From: Chamaecyparis obtusa
Lineage: Eukaryota > Streptophyta > Pinopsida > Cupressales > Cupressaceae
Length of the DNA: 64,000 nucleotides
NCBI GenBank assembly: GCA_027943335.1
Contig: BSBK01002078.1
Location: 107,501-171,500, forward strand
Direction: 5' to 3'
In this document: piece after piece, positions 1 to 11,960 of the stretch
Layout of the letters: each line of letters begins with the position of its first letter
How positions within the stretch are numbered: position 1 is the first letter of the stretch
Notes under the pieces: model-generated
The model's input: only the letters and a program-made list of their open reading frames with translations
Databases searched by the model: none
What the model was told of the DNA's origin: nothing
Made by a program: the position numbers and the translations under genes

Positions 1-706
1 ACAGAGTCTTTTTGCTGCCTGTCTGGTTTATGCAATTTTTAGCCTTTCCTTAGTCAACCAGATTTTAGTAGGTGACTTACTCTACTGCTAGAAACCTATT
101 TGTACCTTAGGTTCCTATTTTTAGACCTCTCGAATTAGTATTCTCTGATTTTACAAAGTAGTCTTGCTTTGCATCGATAAGTTAGGAATTATCCTTGTTG
201 AAAAAGTACACCTTTAGATTCTTTGGTAACACACTTGGAGAGTTTCAGTACTCTTTTGTCCAATTCACTTCCATCAAAATTCAATTTCAATTTCAATTAT
301 ATTGGTAAATCCATCCTCCTGGTCCATATGTGTTAGGGTACCCATCATTTTATTATACACCTCTGTGGCAGTGTTGGTTTACACCTTTTGCAGCTTTCTA
401 TCTCACCATCTCTTTTTGGATAATTGAACACTTTTACTATCCTAATTTGGTGTTGACATTTCATAGGGTCATCTTATCACCAAGGGTCCTTTTTCTTTCA
501 TGTCAGTTATGAAAAGGTACCAAGTTATTCAAGGAAAATGACCTCAAGTTGTCTTCAAATAGTTACCCTCAGTCAAAACTCATCAAAAGTGAAAGGGAAA
601 GAAACTCATCTTTGATCAATCACCTAGGAGCAAGTTTGAAGCTTGGTTTGACCCAAAGAGAAATCCTAGTGAGTTGAGTACTTCTTTACCACCTTCTAAA
701 TCAAAT
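1..706 (+). other. Leader region of Tat-1, non-coding
   Basis: AT-rich sequence ahead of the gag frame with no supported coding region. A degenerate primer-binding-site-like string near 68-88 hints that the 5' LTR ends within the first 70 bases, but the match is weak. Otherwise I see nothing here. Confidence 0.4.
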
Positions 707-3244
707 ATGGACATGAGCTACCCCATGACTAGAAAACAAAGAGAAGTGATGGATCAAACTCTTGATGAAATTTTCCAAAGACATAGGGATACCATGTTGT
801 TTAGTGATGACAATCAACCTGAATCACCCCCTATTAACTCAAGATATTTAGACGCCCATCAAAGAGTTGAAAGACATTATGGGAAAGCTCACCAAGATGC
901 ATGGTCACAACATGAAGACCAAAAAAAAGAATCTAGTGATGCTCATGTGAATGGAGCATTCAATAATGACTTGTTGAAATGTTCAAGGTCTAACTCTCCA
1001 CTCAAAACAACCTCAAGATATGCAAATGAAAGGATTAAAATAATTGAGCGTGAAAAGAAATCTTTTTTGGACAAACAAGCCGCTAAAGAAGAAAGGTTTA
1101 GACACCTAGAGGAAGAGAAACAAGCCTTGCTAGAGTTGAGAAGAAAAGCATTCCAAGAGGAACAAGATAGGCTTTTAGCCCAACAACTCAACAACCAATT
1201 CAACAATAGGGGTACCAACAAAGGAAACAACTCTCCACCATCTACTCTCTCAAGAACCCCAAGAAGTAGAAGGTGGTCAAGGACCCCTTCAAGATCTCCT
1301 AGTCCTAGAGGAAAGAGGATTTCACAATATAGGAGATGAACACCTCCTAGGAACTTGAGACAACCCTCAAAATGAGCTCATCATGGATCTCAACATGGAG
1401 GAAGTAGTGCAAGTTTTGATGATCAAGATTTTATGAGAATGCAACAAGAGCCACTATTCCAACAATATGTGGAGAACTACCTTGATCAAAACAAAGATAG
1501 GTTCCTAGAGAGCTTGATTAACAAGGGTGCCAGAGTCCCTTACAACTTTGATGTGGATAGGAGAATCAAGAAACAAGGACCCTCTCAAGAAGAGGAGATC
1601 AAGCAACTCAAACATATGATGGAAAAGGTGTTGCCACCTAAAAGTTCCTTTTCACTTGATTCTATTTGTCCCAATCCTTTCGACAAAAGTGTGACTATGA
1701 TGGATTTTGCTAGGAAAGTTGAAATCCCCTAATACAACAAGTATGATGGAAATGGTGACCCACATGATCATGTGTGTCAGTTATACATCATGAGTTTTGA
1801 GTTCCACCAAGATGACTCCTATCTTATGAGATTATTTCCAAGGAGCCTCAAGGTCCAAGCCATGGAGTGGTTTACCAACATAACCCCTCCCGTCAAAACT
1901 TTTAAAGAACTTGTCCATAGATTTGTTCAAAATTTTGCATACAACTTGTCAAGATCAGTCACTATGTTGGACTTATGCAATTTGAAAAAAAACCAAGGGG
2001 AATCCTTTGTTACCTTCTTGCAAAGGTTGAGATGATTGTGCTCTTTCTATTCTAGGACTATCTGTGAACATGAAAGGATTGACATCATTATTAGTAATTT
2101 AGTGCCTGAAATGCATTATGAGGTTTGAAAGATGGTCTTTGATTCCTTCGATACTATGGTTGAGACCGCATGTCAAATTGAGGATTTCTTGAAAGAGTAA
2201 GGCATTTTGACCAAACATAGCAATAACAACAATGGTCAGAATACTAACAATGCTAATAAGGACAAAGGCAAACACTCACACTAGAAGAAGAATAAGCAAG
2301 TAGTCAATGATAGAGTTGTGGACTCTTCCCAACCCAAGGATCAAGGAGTCCTCCATTTTTCTAGTGTAGTCCAAGCTATGAAGCTCAACACATCCTCTAA
2401 CCAACAAGAGCATAAACCAAAGTATCAAGAAAAGCCTAAAAAGGAGAGGCGACAATTTTCTAAACTGGGTGACTCTAATGAGGATTTTTTCAAGATGCTT
2501 ATTGCCAATAACCTTGCACAACCACAAGATCCAAAAAATTTCCACATACCTGACATTAAGCCACATTGGTGGAATGAAAAGCCTTTCTGCAAATTCCATA
2601 ATGGCATTGGACATGATATCAAACATTGCTGGAAACTTAAACACCTTATTCAAGATCTTATTGAAAGTGGCAAACTTCAGATTGATGGGTTGAATACCAA
2701 TGCAGACCACAAGACATTTAAGGAGCCTTTGCCCAAATATGAAAAGGGGGAAACCTCTAAACCCAAGAATGGCAAGGCCAAAATCAACTATACCTACACA
2801 GGTGCAAAAAATGTGATAAATATGCTTGCGGTTGTCGAGGAAAGTGTCAACATGATGAGAGACAAAGATCCTTATGGTTATGATGTGGGATCTCCTCCTA
2901 TATTTGATGAAGAACCTGTGGTGGTGCTTAGGGGTCCTCACTCTCAAAGGTCATCCCAAGCTCTTAACACTATCACCAGAAGTCAAAGTCAAGGTCCTGT
3001 GGTTATTAGAGGTCCTAGTTCCAACCAATCCAACAAACCCAAGCAAGTGACATCTAAGAATGTCACCACCAAATTAGTAGTCAACCTTGAAATGAGCTAT
3101 AATCTTGTTGACCAGTTACAAAGAACACCAGCTCAAATCTCAATCTTTGAACTCTTGAAATTGTCTCCAAGACATAAGCGTATCCTTGAGGATGCTTTGC
3201 ATGCAGCCAATGTTCCTAACAACATAGATGTTGACCAATTCTAA
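707..3244 (+). pseudogene. Tat-1 gag polyprotein, broken by stops
   Basis: Encodes the capsid/nucleocapsid precursor that packages retrotransposon RNA in cytoplasmic particles. One frame runs from about 674 to beyond 3,244; the first in-frame ATG is at 707. An N-terminal K/E/R-rich coiled-coil-like stretch (about 1,020-1,170) is followed by an R/S-rich segment (1,240-1,335), then a capsid-like domain (1,560-2,035) containing MEWFTNITPP, typical of retrotransposon gag. A C-X2-H-X4-H-X4-C motif lies at about 2,587-2,630, the position of the nucleocapsid finger in Tat elements. In-frame stops occur at 1,340, near 1,370, 1,730, 2,036, near 2,130, 2,200 and 2,282, and at 3,242, so no intact product is possible. 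Family assignment is secure; exact mature boundaries are not. Confidence 0.8.
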
Positions 3245-3247
3245 AAC

Positions 3248-3798
3248 ATGGTTAACCACCTTGCTAGCCCTCATTACCTCACATTCTTAGAAGAAGATGA
3301 CAAAGCTTTGAGTCATCCACATAATATTTCCCTTCATATTGAATTGATGATCCACAAGACTCATGTCAGGCATGTGTTGATTGATGGGGGTGCTGGGCTC
3401 AACATTTGTTCCTTGAGTTTGTTGAAGATACTAGGTTATTCTGAACAAGTTATTGATACCCAAAAGAAAATTACATTAAAGCCTATGATGAGGTAGAGAG
3501 AAGCTCCAAAGTCTTGGCCGTCCTTCCTATCAGGATTGGCCCCGTTGAAAAGGACATTTTGTTCCAAATTGTTGATGCTGGTCCTTTAGCATATAATATC
3601 CTACTTGGTAGATCATGGATCCATGACATGCAAGAAGTGCCATCCACCTACCACCAATGTGTTAAGTTCCCCTATAATGGAGTAGAAGTTTGTATATCTA
3701 GGGATAACACATTATCTGTTAATGCAATTTCAGCAGGGACTCATGTTCCTCTCAATAGAGAAGCAAAGGATTTTGATGCCACTTTAGCACAATGCTAG
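3248..3798 (+). pseudogene. Tat-1 aspartic protease, frameshifted
   Basis: Retropepsin that would cleave Gag-Pol. The active-site region reads LIDGGAGLNICS (about 3,380-3,415), an altered form of the usual D-S/T-G-A, with Gly in place of Ser/Thr. The C-terminal landmark YNILLGRSWIH, equivalent to the family I-I/L-L-G-R/D motif, lies at about 3,593-3,625 but in a different frame, so a frameshift plus a TAG stop falls between 3,494 and 3,514. The frame stays in phase with gag up to 3,496, as expected for a fused Gag-Pro. The enzyme cannot be active in this copy. Confidence 0.75.
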
Positions 3799-3825
3799 AA
3801 TAAGTTTAAGGCCATAGACCTTGGT

Positions 3826-5268
3826 ATGGGGGGATATCAAATTGACTCCTTTAAAAAAATACCAGTCTCACCTCGGTCCTATGGTAAACCTTCACAAGAG
3901 ATGCATCCTTTGTCTTCAGCAATGACCCTATTTGGTACATTTGTAGAATCCTCAGTGTCTATCCAGGATGAAAAAGAAGAGGTAGCTGTCAAGGACTGGA
4001 TCTATAGAGAACTCAAATACATGCATAATGAGAAATTCTCTCCCTCTCCTAAGGTCTATGGAAGAGGGTAAACTCTTGTTAAAAGTATGGGCTATCTAGG
4101 TCATGGTCCTCTCAGTCACAAATTAGATGCTAGAGCCAAACCACTCGACCATGCTCTTTTTGGCCACAGATCTAAAACAACAGTTGGCCTAGGTTTTGAA
4201 AGTCAGAACAAGAAAATTGCTCCTATCCTTGTTGTGATAGATAGTGATGATGAACCAAACTACATACCCAATTTGCAAAATGAACAAGATAGGTGTGAAG
4301 ATTGGGTCCCTTCCACCAATCTCCTTTGGGGAGGTTCAGATACTACAGTTACCAATCCAACAGTTTCAGACCTAGAACAAGAAGAATCTGGTGTTGAAGA
4401 TCATGTTGAGGATCTTATTCAAGAACATCAATACACAAATGGCATTCAAGAAGGTGTTGCCCTTGGTGACATGAAAGCCTCTACCTCAAGGCCTAGAAAA
4501 TATGCTTGGTGTAAACATCCCAACTGGGATTCAAATACAGCTTCACATGAGTATGAATGGGAATCTCTCTCTGATTGTTCCATAGTTGACATGGACATTG
4601 ATGTTGTCCATACATATGGTTCCCAACTTGAGGTAGCTAATGAGTCTAGTGTAGGATTAGAGGATTGGAATTCGCAAGTCAATTTAGTGGACGATGCTTC
4701 GCTTGGTAGGATAAGTCCTGATTTGGGTACCTTAGAGGGATACTTGACGGACCCTAACTTTGAAATCACCAGAGATGATACCATTCACATACACAACATT
4801 GAACCAGTCATTGACCTACCCCTTTCCAATCCTCACCTAATTGATTGGTCTCAACACTATCAAGAGCCTCAGCTCCTAACTTTCCAAAATGACTATGAAA
4901 TAGCATGTTACCTAAATGCTCTTGAACCTGTAGTCTCTTCCACCAATGAACCAATTACAAGCATGATAGAACTGGATATCAAGTACCTTAGTCACAAAAT
5001 GAAAAGAAAAGAAAAAAATAATAAGAGTTCTGATGGTGAAAACCATTGTGTGGAGGTGTCAGAACCAAAAAAACTAAAAATAAAGGATGTATCTAAGGGT
5101 GAAAACCTCTCCGAGGCACCTAAGGATGAGGTACTTGATCATCTCCCAAGTTACTTTCAAGATAGATCTTCAGTGCTTGTTGAGCCTACACAACTAGTCA
5201 ATTTGAATACAGAAGAGGCTCCACAAATAGTACATTTAGCTCAGTCTCTATCAACACAGGAAAAATAA
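3826..5268 (+). pseudogene. Tat-1 linker between protease and RT, no known domain
   Basis: After the protease the same frame continues with two stretches, 3,826-4,071 and 4,087-5,268. The second is open for 393 codons, the longest intact reading frame in this element. It is acidic and Ser/Asn-rich, with VVIDSDDEP early and a lysine-rich patch (MKRKEKNNKSS) near 5,000-5,035. I recognise no fold. In Ogre-type Tat elements the protease and RT parts are separated by a long spacer that can include a spliced intron (established for Ogre); whether this segment is translated or spliced cannot be read here. It contains no catalytic motif. Confidence 0.55.
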
Positions 5269-5325
5269 GCATATACCAAGTTCCTACAAACCAAGAAGAT
5301 TAATTTTTCTTGGACTTACTTAGAC

Positions 5326-6200
5326 ATGCCAGGGTTGGACACTAATCTCATTATGCATCACTTGTCCATAGCTCCAAGTATAAAACTAGTAAAACAAAAG
5401 TTGAGGAAAATGCATCCTCACATAGCTCTTCTCATCAAAGCTGAACTAGAAAAACTCCTTAGTGCAGGATTTATAAGAGCCATTGATTATGCCGAATGGA
5501 TATCCAATATTGTACCAGTTTCAAAATATAACAAGTCCATTCACATCTACATAGATTTTAGAGATCTTAATAAAGCATTCCCAAAGGATGATTTTCCACT
5601 TCCAAACATAGACATGATAGTGGACATGACTGCGGGTTATGAGATCTATTCTTTGATGGATGGTTTTTCTGGGTATAATCAAATCAAAATAGCTCCTGAA
5701 GACTAGGAAAAGACTACATTCACTTGCGCATGGGGAACCTATTACTAGAATGTCATGCCATTTGGATTAAAAAATGCAGGAGCTACTTACCAAAGAGCTA
5801 TGACAACTATCTTCTATGACATGATGCATAAGAATATGGAAGATTATGTGGATGAAACCTTGGCAAAATCTAAAGAAAGGGATACACACCTAGGCAATTT
5901 GGAAGTCATTCTAGATTGTATGGAATAGTTTCAATTAAGATTAAATCAAAAAAAGTGTGCATTTGGAGTCACCTCTGGAAAACTCCTAGGATTTATCATT
6001 TCAGCTAAAGGAATAGAGGTAGACCCAGAGAAAGTTCAAGCAATATTGGATATGCCACCTCTCAAAAACATCAGCCAAATGAGAAGTCTTCAAGGACACC
6101 TTCAATCTATACAGAGGTTCATTTCACAACTGGCTGATATAGCTCAACCCTTTAATAAGACTTTACACAAAGGGGTTAAATGTGTCTGAAATGAAGATTG
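5326..6200 (+). pseudogene. Tat-1 reverse transcriptase, broken
   Basis: Copies the element RNA into cDNA. Recognisable RT blocks in order: MPGLDTNLIMHHL upstream, KQKLRKMHPH, then a fingers region with IYIDFRDLNKAFPKDDFPLP, LMDGFSGYNQI, MPFGLKNAGATYQRAM, the catalytic box, and LRLNQKKCAFGV with LLGFIISAKGIEVDP. The catalytic box reads YVDE instead of YVDD (about 5,845), so the second metal-binding Asp is Glu in this copy. In-frame stops occur at 5,704 (TAG), 5,746 (TAG) and near 5,926 (TAG), then 6,188 (TGA) and near 6,200 (TAG) towards RNase H. These fit C-to-T or G-to-A decay of Gln and Trp codons. Frame agrees with the protease C-terminus and RNase H. Confidence 0.85.
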
Positions 6201-6210
6201 TTAGCAAAGC

Positions 6211-6690
6211 ATGGACCAAATCAAGCAATACTTGGCCAATCCTCCAATCTTAGTGCCTCCTATCCTAGGAAAACCACTCATATTGTATGTGTCAGCAACA
6301 AAATCTTCCCTGGGGGCATTATTGGCTCAACTTGATGATACTGGAAAAGAAAGAGCTATATATTACATCAGCTATACTCTTGTGTCATATGAGGTTAATT
6401 ACACTAGTATTGAAAAATCTTGCCTTGCAGTGGTGTTTGCTTCCCAAAAGTTGTGACATTACATGCTTTCACATACAATACACCTCATTGCAAAAATTGA
6501 TCCTCTCAAATATTTGCTTGGTAAGGTTTCTCTCATAGGTAGACTTGCTAAGTGGATGATGATCTTATCAGAATTTGACATAGAGTATGTTGAGTGTAAG
6601 GCTATAAAAGGACAAGCCATTGCAGACCAACTGGATGATTTTCCAATTCGAGATAAAGCACAGATTCAAGTTGAATTTCTAGATGAGCAC
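6211..6690 (+). pseudogene. Tat-1 RNase H (gypsy type)
   Basis: Removes the RNA strand of the RNA/cDNA hybrid. Follows RT in frame. The family segment LILYVSATKSSLGALLAQ (about 6,270-6,325) is followed by SYTLVSYEVNYTSIEKSCLA, which carries the conserved Glu, and by HTIHLIAKIDPLKYLLGK. One TGA stop (6,457) splits it. In Tat elements this RNase H is often catalytically weakened and backed up by a second RNase H, which is present next. Confidence 0.75.
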
Positions 6691-6699
6691 ATAATGTAC

Positions 6700-7100
6700 A
6701 GGACTACAAGAACATGGAAGATGTTCTTTGATGGCTCTTTCATGCAAAATGGTTTAGGAGCAGGAGTGTTATTTGTTTCTCCTCATGGATACACAATTCC
6801 TAAGTCCTACAAACTATTGTTCCCATGTACAAATAATATTGCTAAGTATGAGGCCTTGACAAATGGATTAAAAATGACAATAGAATGGAGAATCATAGAG
6901 CTGCATATTTATGGGGATTTGCAATTAATAGTCAACCAAGTTAATGAAGAATAGCAAACCAAAGATGAAAAACTAGTACCCTACAAGAAAATGGTTGATT
7001 CATTGTGATGATATTTCACCTTTCTTACATTTCAACAAATCCCTAGAGTAGAGAATAAAGTAGCTAATGCTATGGCTACATTGACTTCACTTCTTCAGCT
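6700..7100 (+). pseudogene. Tat-1 second RNase H (archaeal-type, aRH)
   Basis: A second RNase H module starts with WKMFFDGSFMQNGLGAGVLF (about 6,715), giving the first catalytic Asp in FDGS. The Glu lies in AKYEALTNGL and the third acidic residue in IYGDLQLI, followed by a helix rich in charged residues and VENKVANAMATL near 7,050-7,080. These are the D-E-D positions of the type-1 RNase H fold. The module lies directly after the gypsy RNase H and before integrase, the placement familiar from Ogre-like elements. A TAG at 6,952 and further stops near 7,005 break it. Tat-2 in this window carries the same module elsewhere (between protease and RT). Confidence 0.8.
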
Positions 7101-7349
7101 AGAACAACATGAGTCCAAATTTGAATTCCTGGTGGAAGAGCTATGCCACCCTATCTATGACTCCCAAGAAAGCCAAGTTGTTTGTACCCTTATTGGCCAT
7201 TAGTCATCCCACTATGGTGTCATTTACTCATACCTCTGTGATGGTACTATTCCTGAAACCTTCAACTGTTCTGAATGAAGAAACCTTACCCGAAATGCCT
7301 CTCACCATACCCTTATCTCTGGTGATCTATACAAGAGGGGTTTAGATGA

Positions 7350-8465
7350 GACACTTCTTAGGTGCTTAGAAAAGGATGAGTCCAACCAAGTGTTATCTGA
7401 CATTCATGAGGGCATTTGTGGAGGGCATTCCAATAGTCTTTCCATGGCTGAAAGGTTGCTTAGGGTTGGGTACTGTTGGCCTACCATGTAGACAGATGTA
7501 GTAGCTTTTGCTAAATCATGCGAAAAGTGTTAGAAACATGGTAACCTGATACATGCTCTAGGCAGGGAGCTTATTCCTTCTATTTCTCATTGGCCATTTT
7601 AGGGCTGGGCCTTTGACCTTGTTGGGTAGATTCACCCAACTCATCAGGTGGACACAAATTCATTATCACTGCTACTGATTACTTTACCAAATGGGAAGAA
7701 GCTGTCCCACTTTTTGTTGCCTCTGGCAAGATAGTTTCTCTATTTATTTTGAACCATATCATCTGTTAGTATGAGGTGCCTTCTGAATTAATCACTGACA
7801 ATGGAGGTTAGTTTAAAAACAAGGACCTTAAACATCTCTACAAGAAATTCAAGATAAAAAAACATTGGTCCTCCATTTACTTCCCGTAAGGAAATGGACA
7901 AGCAGAGGCTTCGAATAAGACCATTCTCAAAATCCTCCATAGAACAGTTCACAAGAATGGTAGAGATTGGCATCTATAGATAAATCTAGCCTTGTTGGCC
8001 TATAGAATAAGTATTCGTACTCCAACAAGGGCTACTCCTTTTTCCCTCACTTATGGTGCTGAAGTAGTGTTACCTTTAGAGGTGGAGATTCCTTCACTTA
8101 GAGTCTCTCTCAAAGGTCTAGTGATAGATGAAGACTACCGTGCCATGAGACTTCAAGAACTAGCACTTCTAGATGAAAAGCATAAAGCATCCTTTGATCA
8201 CATGAGAGTTTACCAAAAGTGTATGTCCAAAGCATTCAACAAGAAGGTTCACCCTAGAGAATTTCAAGTGGGGGATCTTTTCCTACGAGAAAACCCTAAG
8301 AACCAACAACATAGAGAGACAAAGGGGAAATTCAAACCTAATTGGCTTGGACCATACATCATTACTACTGCTTTTGGGATAGGTGCTTATTTACTATCTG
8401 ATCTAGAGGGAGAACAACTCCCTGATCCTATCAATGTTTTGTACCTCAAGAAGTTCTATCCATGA
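7350..8465 (+). pseudogene. Tat-1 integrase, broken
   Basis: Inserts cDNA into the host genome. The N-terminal HHCC zinc finger is visible (DIHEGICGGHS, then CEKC near 7,525). The catalytic core follows with Asp in WAFDLVG (7,610), Asp in LITDNGG (7,790) and Glu in GNGQAEASNKT (7,900), so all three DDE residues survive. The C-terminal part (7,992-8,465) is open for 157 codons and includes the family pattern FKPNWLGPYII and a final LYLKKFYP. Stops (7,488, 7,531, 7,600, 7,628 and later) and at least one frameshift between 7,340 and 7,990 prevent expression. No chromodomain follows, as expected for a Tat element. Confidence 0.85.
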
Positions 8466-10080
8466 TGCCTGTTCTGTCTGGGGGCATCCTTTGTATATAT
8501 CTTATTGATCCTAAAAAATTCCAAAAAAATTCATATATGATGCTAAAAAATCCTAAAAAGCATATAAAATCCTGAAAAAATACAAAAAAATTGAAAAATG
8601 GAAAAAAATAGAAAAAGTGCCTTGTAAAACTTGGAAACAGGCGCCTTGGTAGCAAAAATACAAAAAAAAAAAATGGCAAAAAATATCCAAGTGGTGAAAA
8701 CTTGGAAACATGTGCTACTTAAGGCCTTTGCACCCTTGTTTCTTAGCATGCATCCTCAACACTTAGCCTTTCTCCATCATGCCTTGACCTTGTTGCCTTG
8801 ATTTGGATTTGGTCTTTGTCTTTGTCTAGGGGGCATAACTGTGTTAGCTTTGGTCTCTAGGATGCGTTGGTCTTTAGGACATCTTGCAAATGGTGTTTTT
8901 CCACACCAACCCAAACTATGCTTTTCAACACTACCCTAGCGTCAAGTGTTTTTCAACACTTATTAGATATCTTACCCGTAGTCTAGCATGATATGGTATT
9001 CTCTCATTGGCAGATGTGATACTCAAAGATTGACTCTATGACCTACACACACACTTAAACACTTGACTCACTGAGACCTATTTGACTTTATTTCTTTGTG
9101 TGCTATCTATGGTGATTTCTTTGATGAGTGTTCTCTCCCTAATAGTTTTCAATGATGCTGAGCTAGAAGATTCAGGGCATGAGGACATGTTTTATTGCTT
9201 TTTCTACTTGTGGGTATATTTTTTTGGTCCTAACTGTCATTAGCATTTATGCTTGTTCCACTTGACAATGGGATCTACAAGGTATTATCCTTGACTATTT
9301 TCACAAGCACATGCTTATAGTCATCTTGACTTTCTTGTGTCTCGATACAAGCATAATCCTACCATATCAAACTTAGGTAATCTCATTGCACTAGTCATCT
9401 TGAGCTATATGTCTTTGATGCCTAGGTGGGATTCCCACATATCTATCTGATATAGATCATATTTAGATTCACATAGTCATACTATTGTGTATTGTATGAT
9501 CTTACAATGCTACCAATAACACCCGATGATGAATATTAGAGTCTAAAATCTTTGTGACCTTGCAAGTAAACCAATTTTCATAGTAGCTTGCATTTTTAGG
9601 TTCATGTTAGTTTAGTTTTGCATCTTGCATATGGAGAGAGCTCTCCTTTTTATCTTTCATGGACTTGTCGGTCAACTGCACTCACCTTTCCTTTTCTTGA
9701 TCATGTCTTTCACTCCTTGTCTTTCACATCACATCCTTTTCTTGTCATCACAAGGGGTTAATCTTATCATCATATCTATATCCTAAAGAGATCATTTTTA
9801 GAAACATGAGTCTATATCATAAACATGAGAACTAAACATATATATATGAGAGAGATTATACATGAGCATATATAACATACATTTTGAGCAATATGACAAG
9901 ACAATATAAAAACTAAAACATCCATCACAAGTGGGACAAGTACACAAGATATATCAAACATACAGTAAATCTCATATATATATGATAAATGTCATGATAC
10001 AAATACAATGTGGGATCCAAAATTTGGATAATGTCCCAGGGTATGTTTCTATACATCTATCTATCCTAGCCCTAAGTTTG
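8466..10080. other. Non-coding 3' region of Tat-1
   Basis: No coding region supported. 8,500-8,690 is very A-rich on the plus strand, with repeated short CCTAAAAA- and AAAAATT-like strings just downstream of integrase. The rest is T-rich, with pyrimidine runs and a short (TA)n-like stretch near 9,838-9,848 and 9,975-9,983. I see no LTR repeat pair here. Confidence 0.5.
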
Positions 10081-10089
10081 ACTCTCCCC

Positions 10090-11960
<1,871 letters not shown>

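Noticed and set aside
64..90. PBS-like sequence (AGGTGACTTACTCTACTG) for Tat-1
   Set aside because: Resembles the Tat-2 PBS only with a three-base insertion and several mismatches, and no LTR end is proven next to it.
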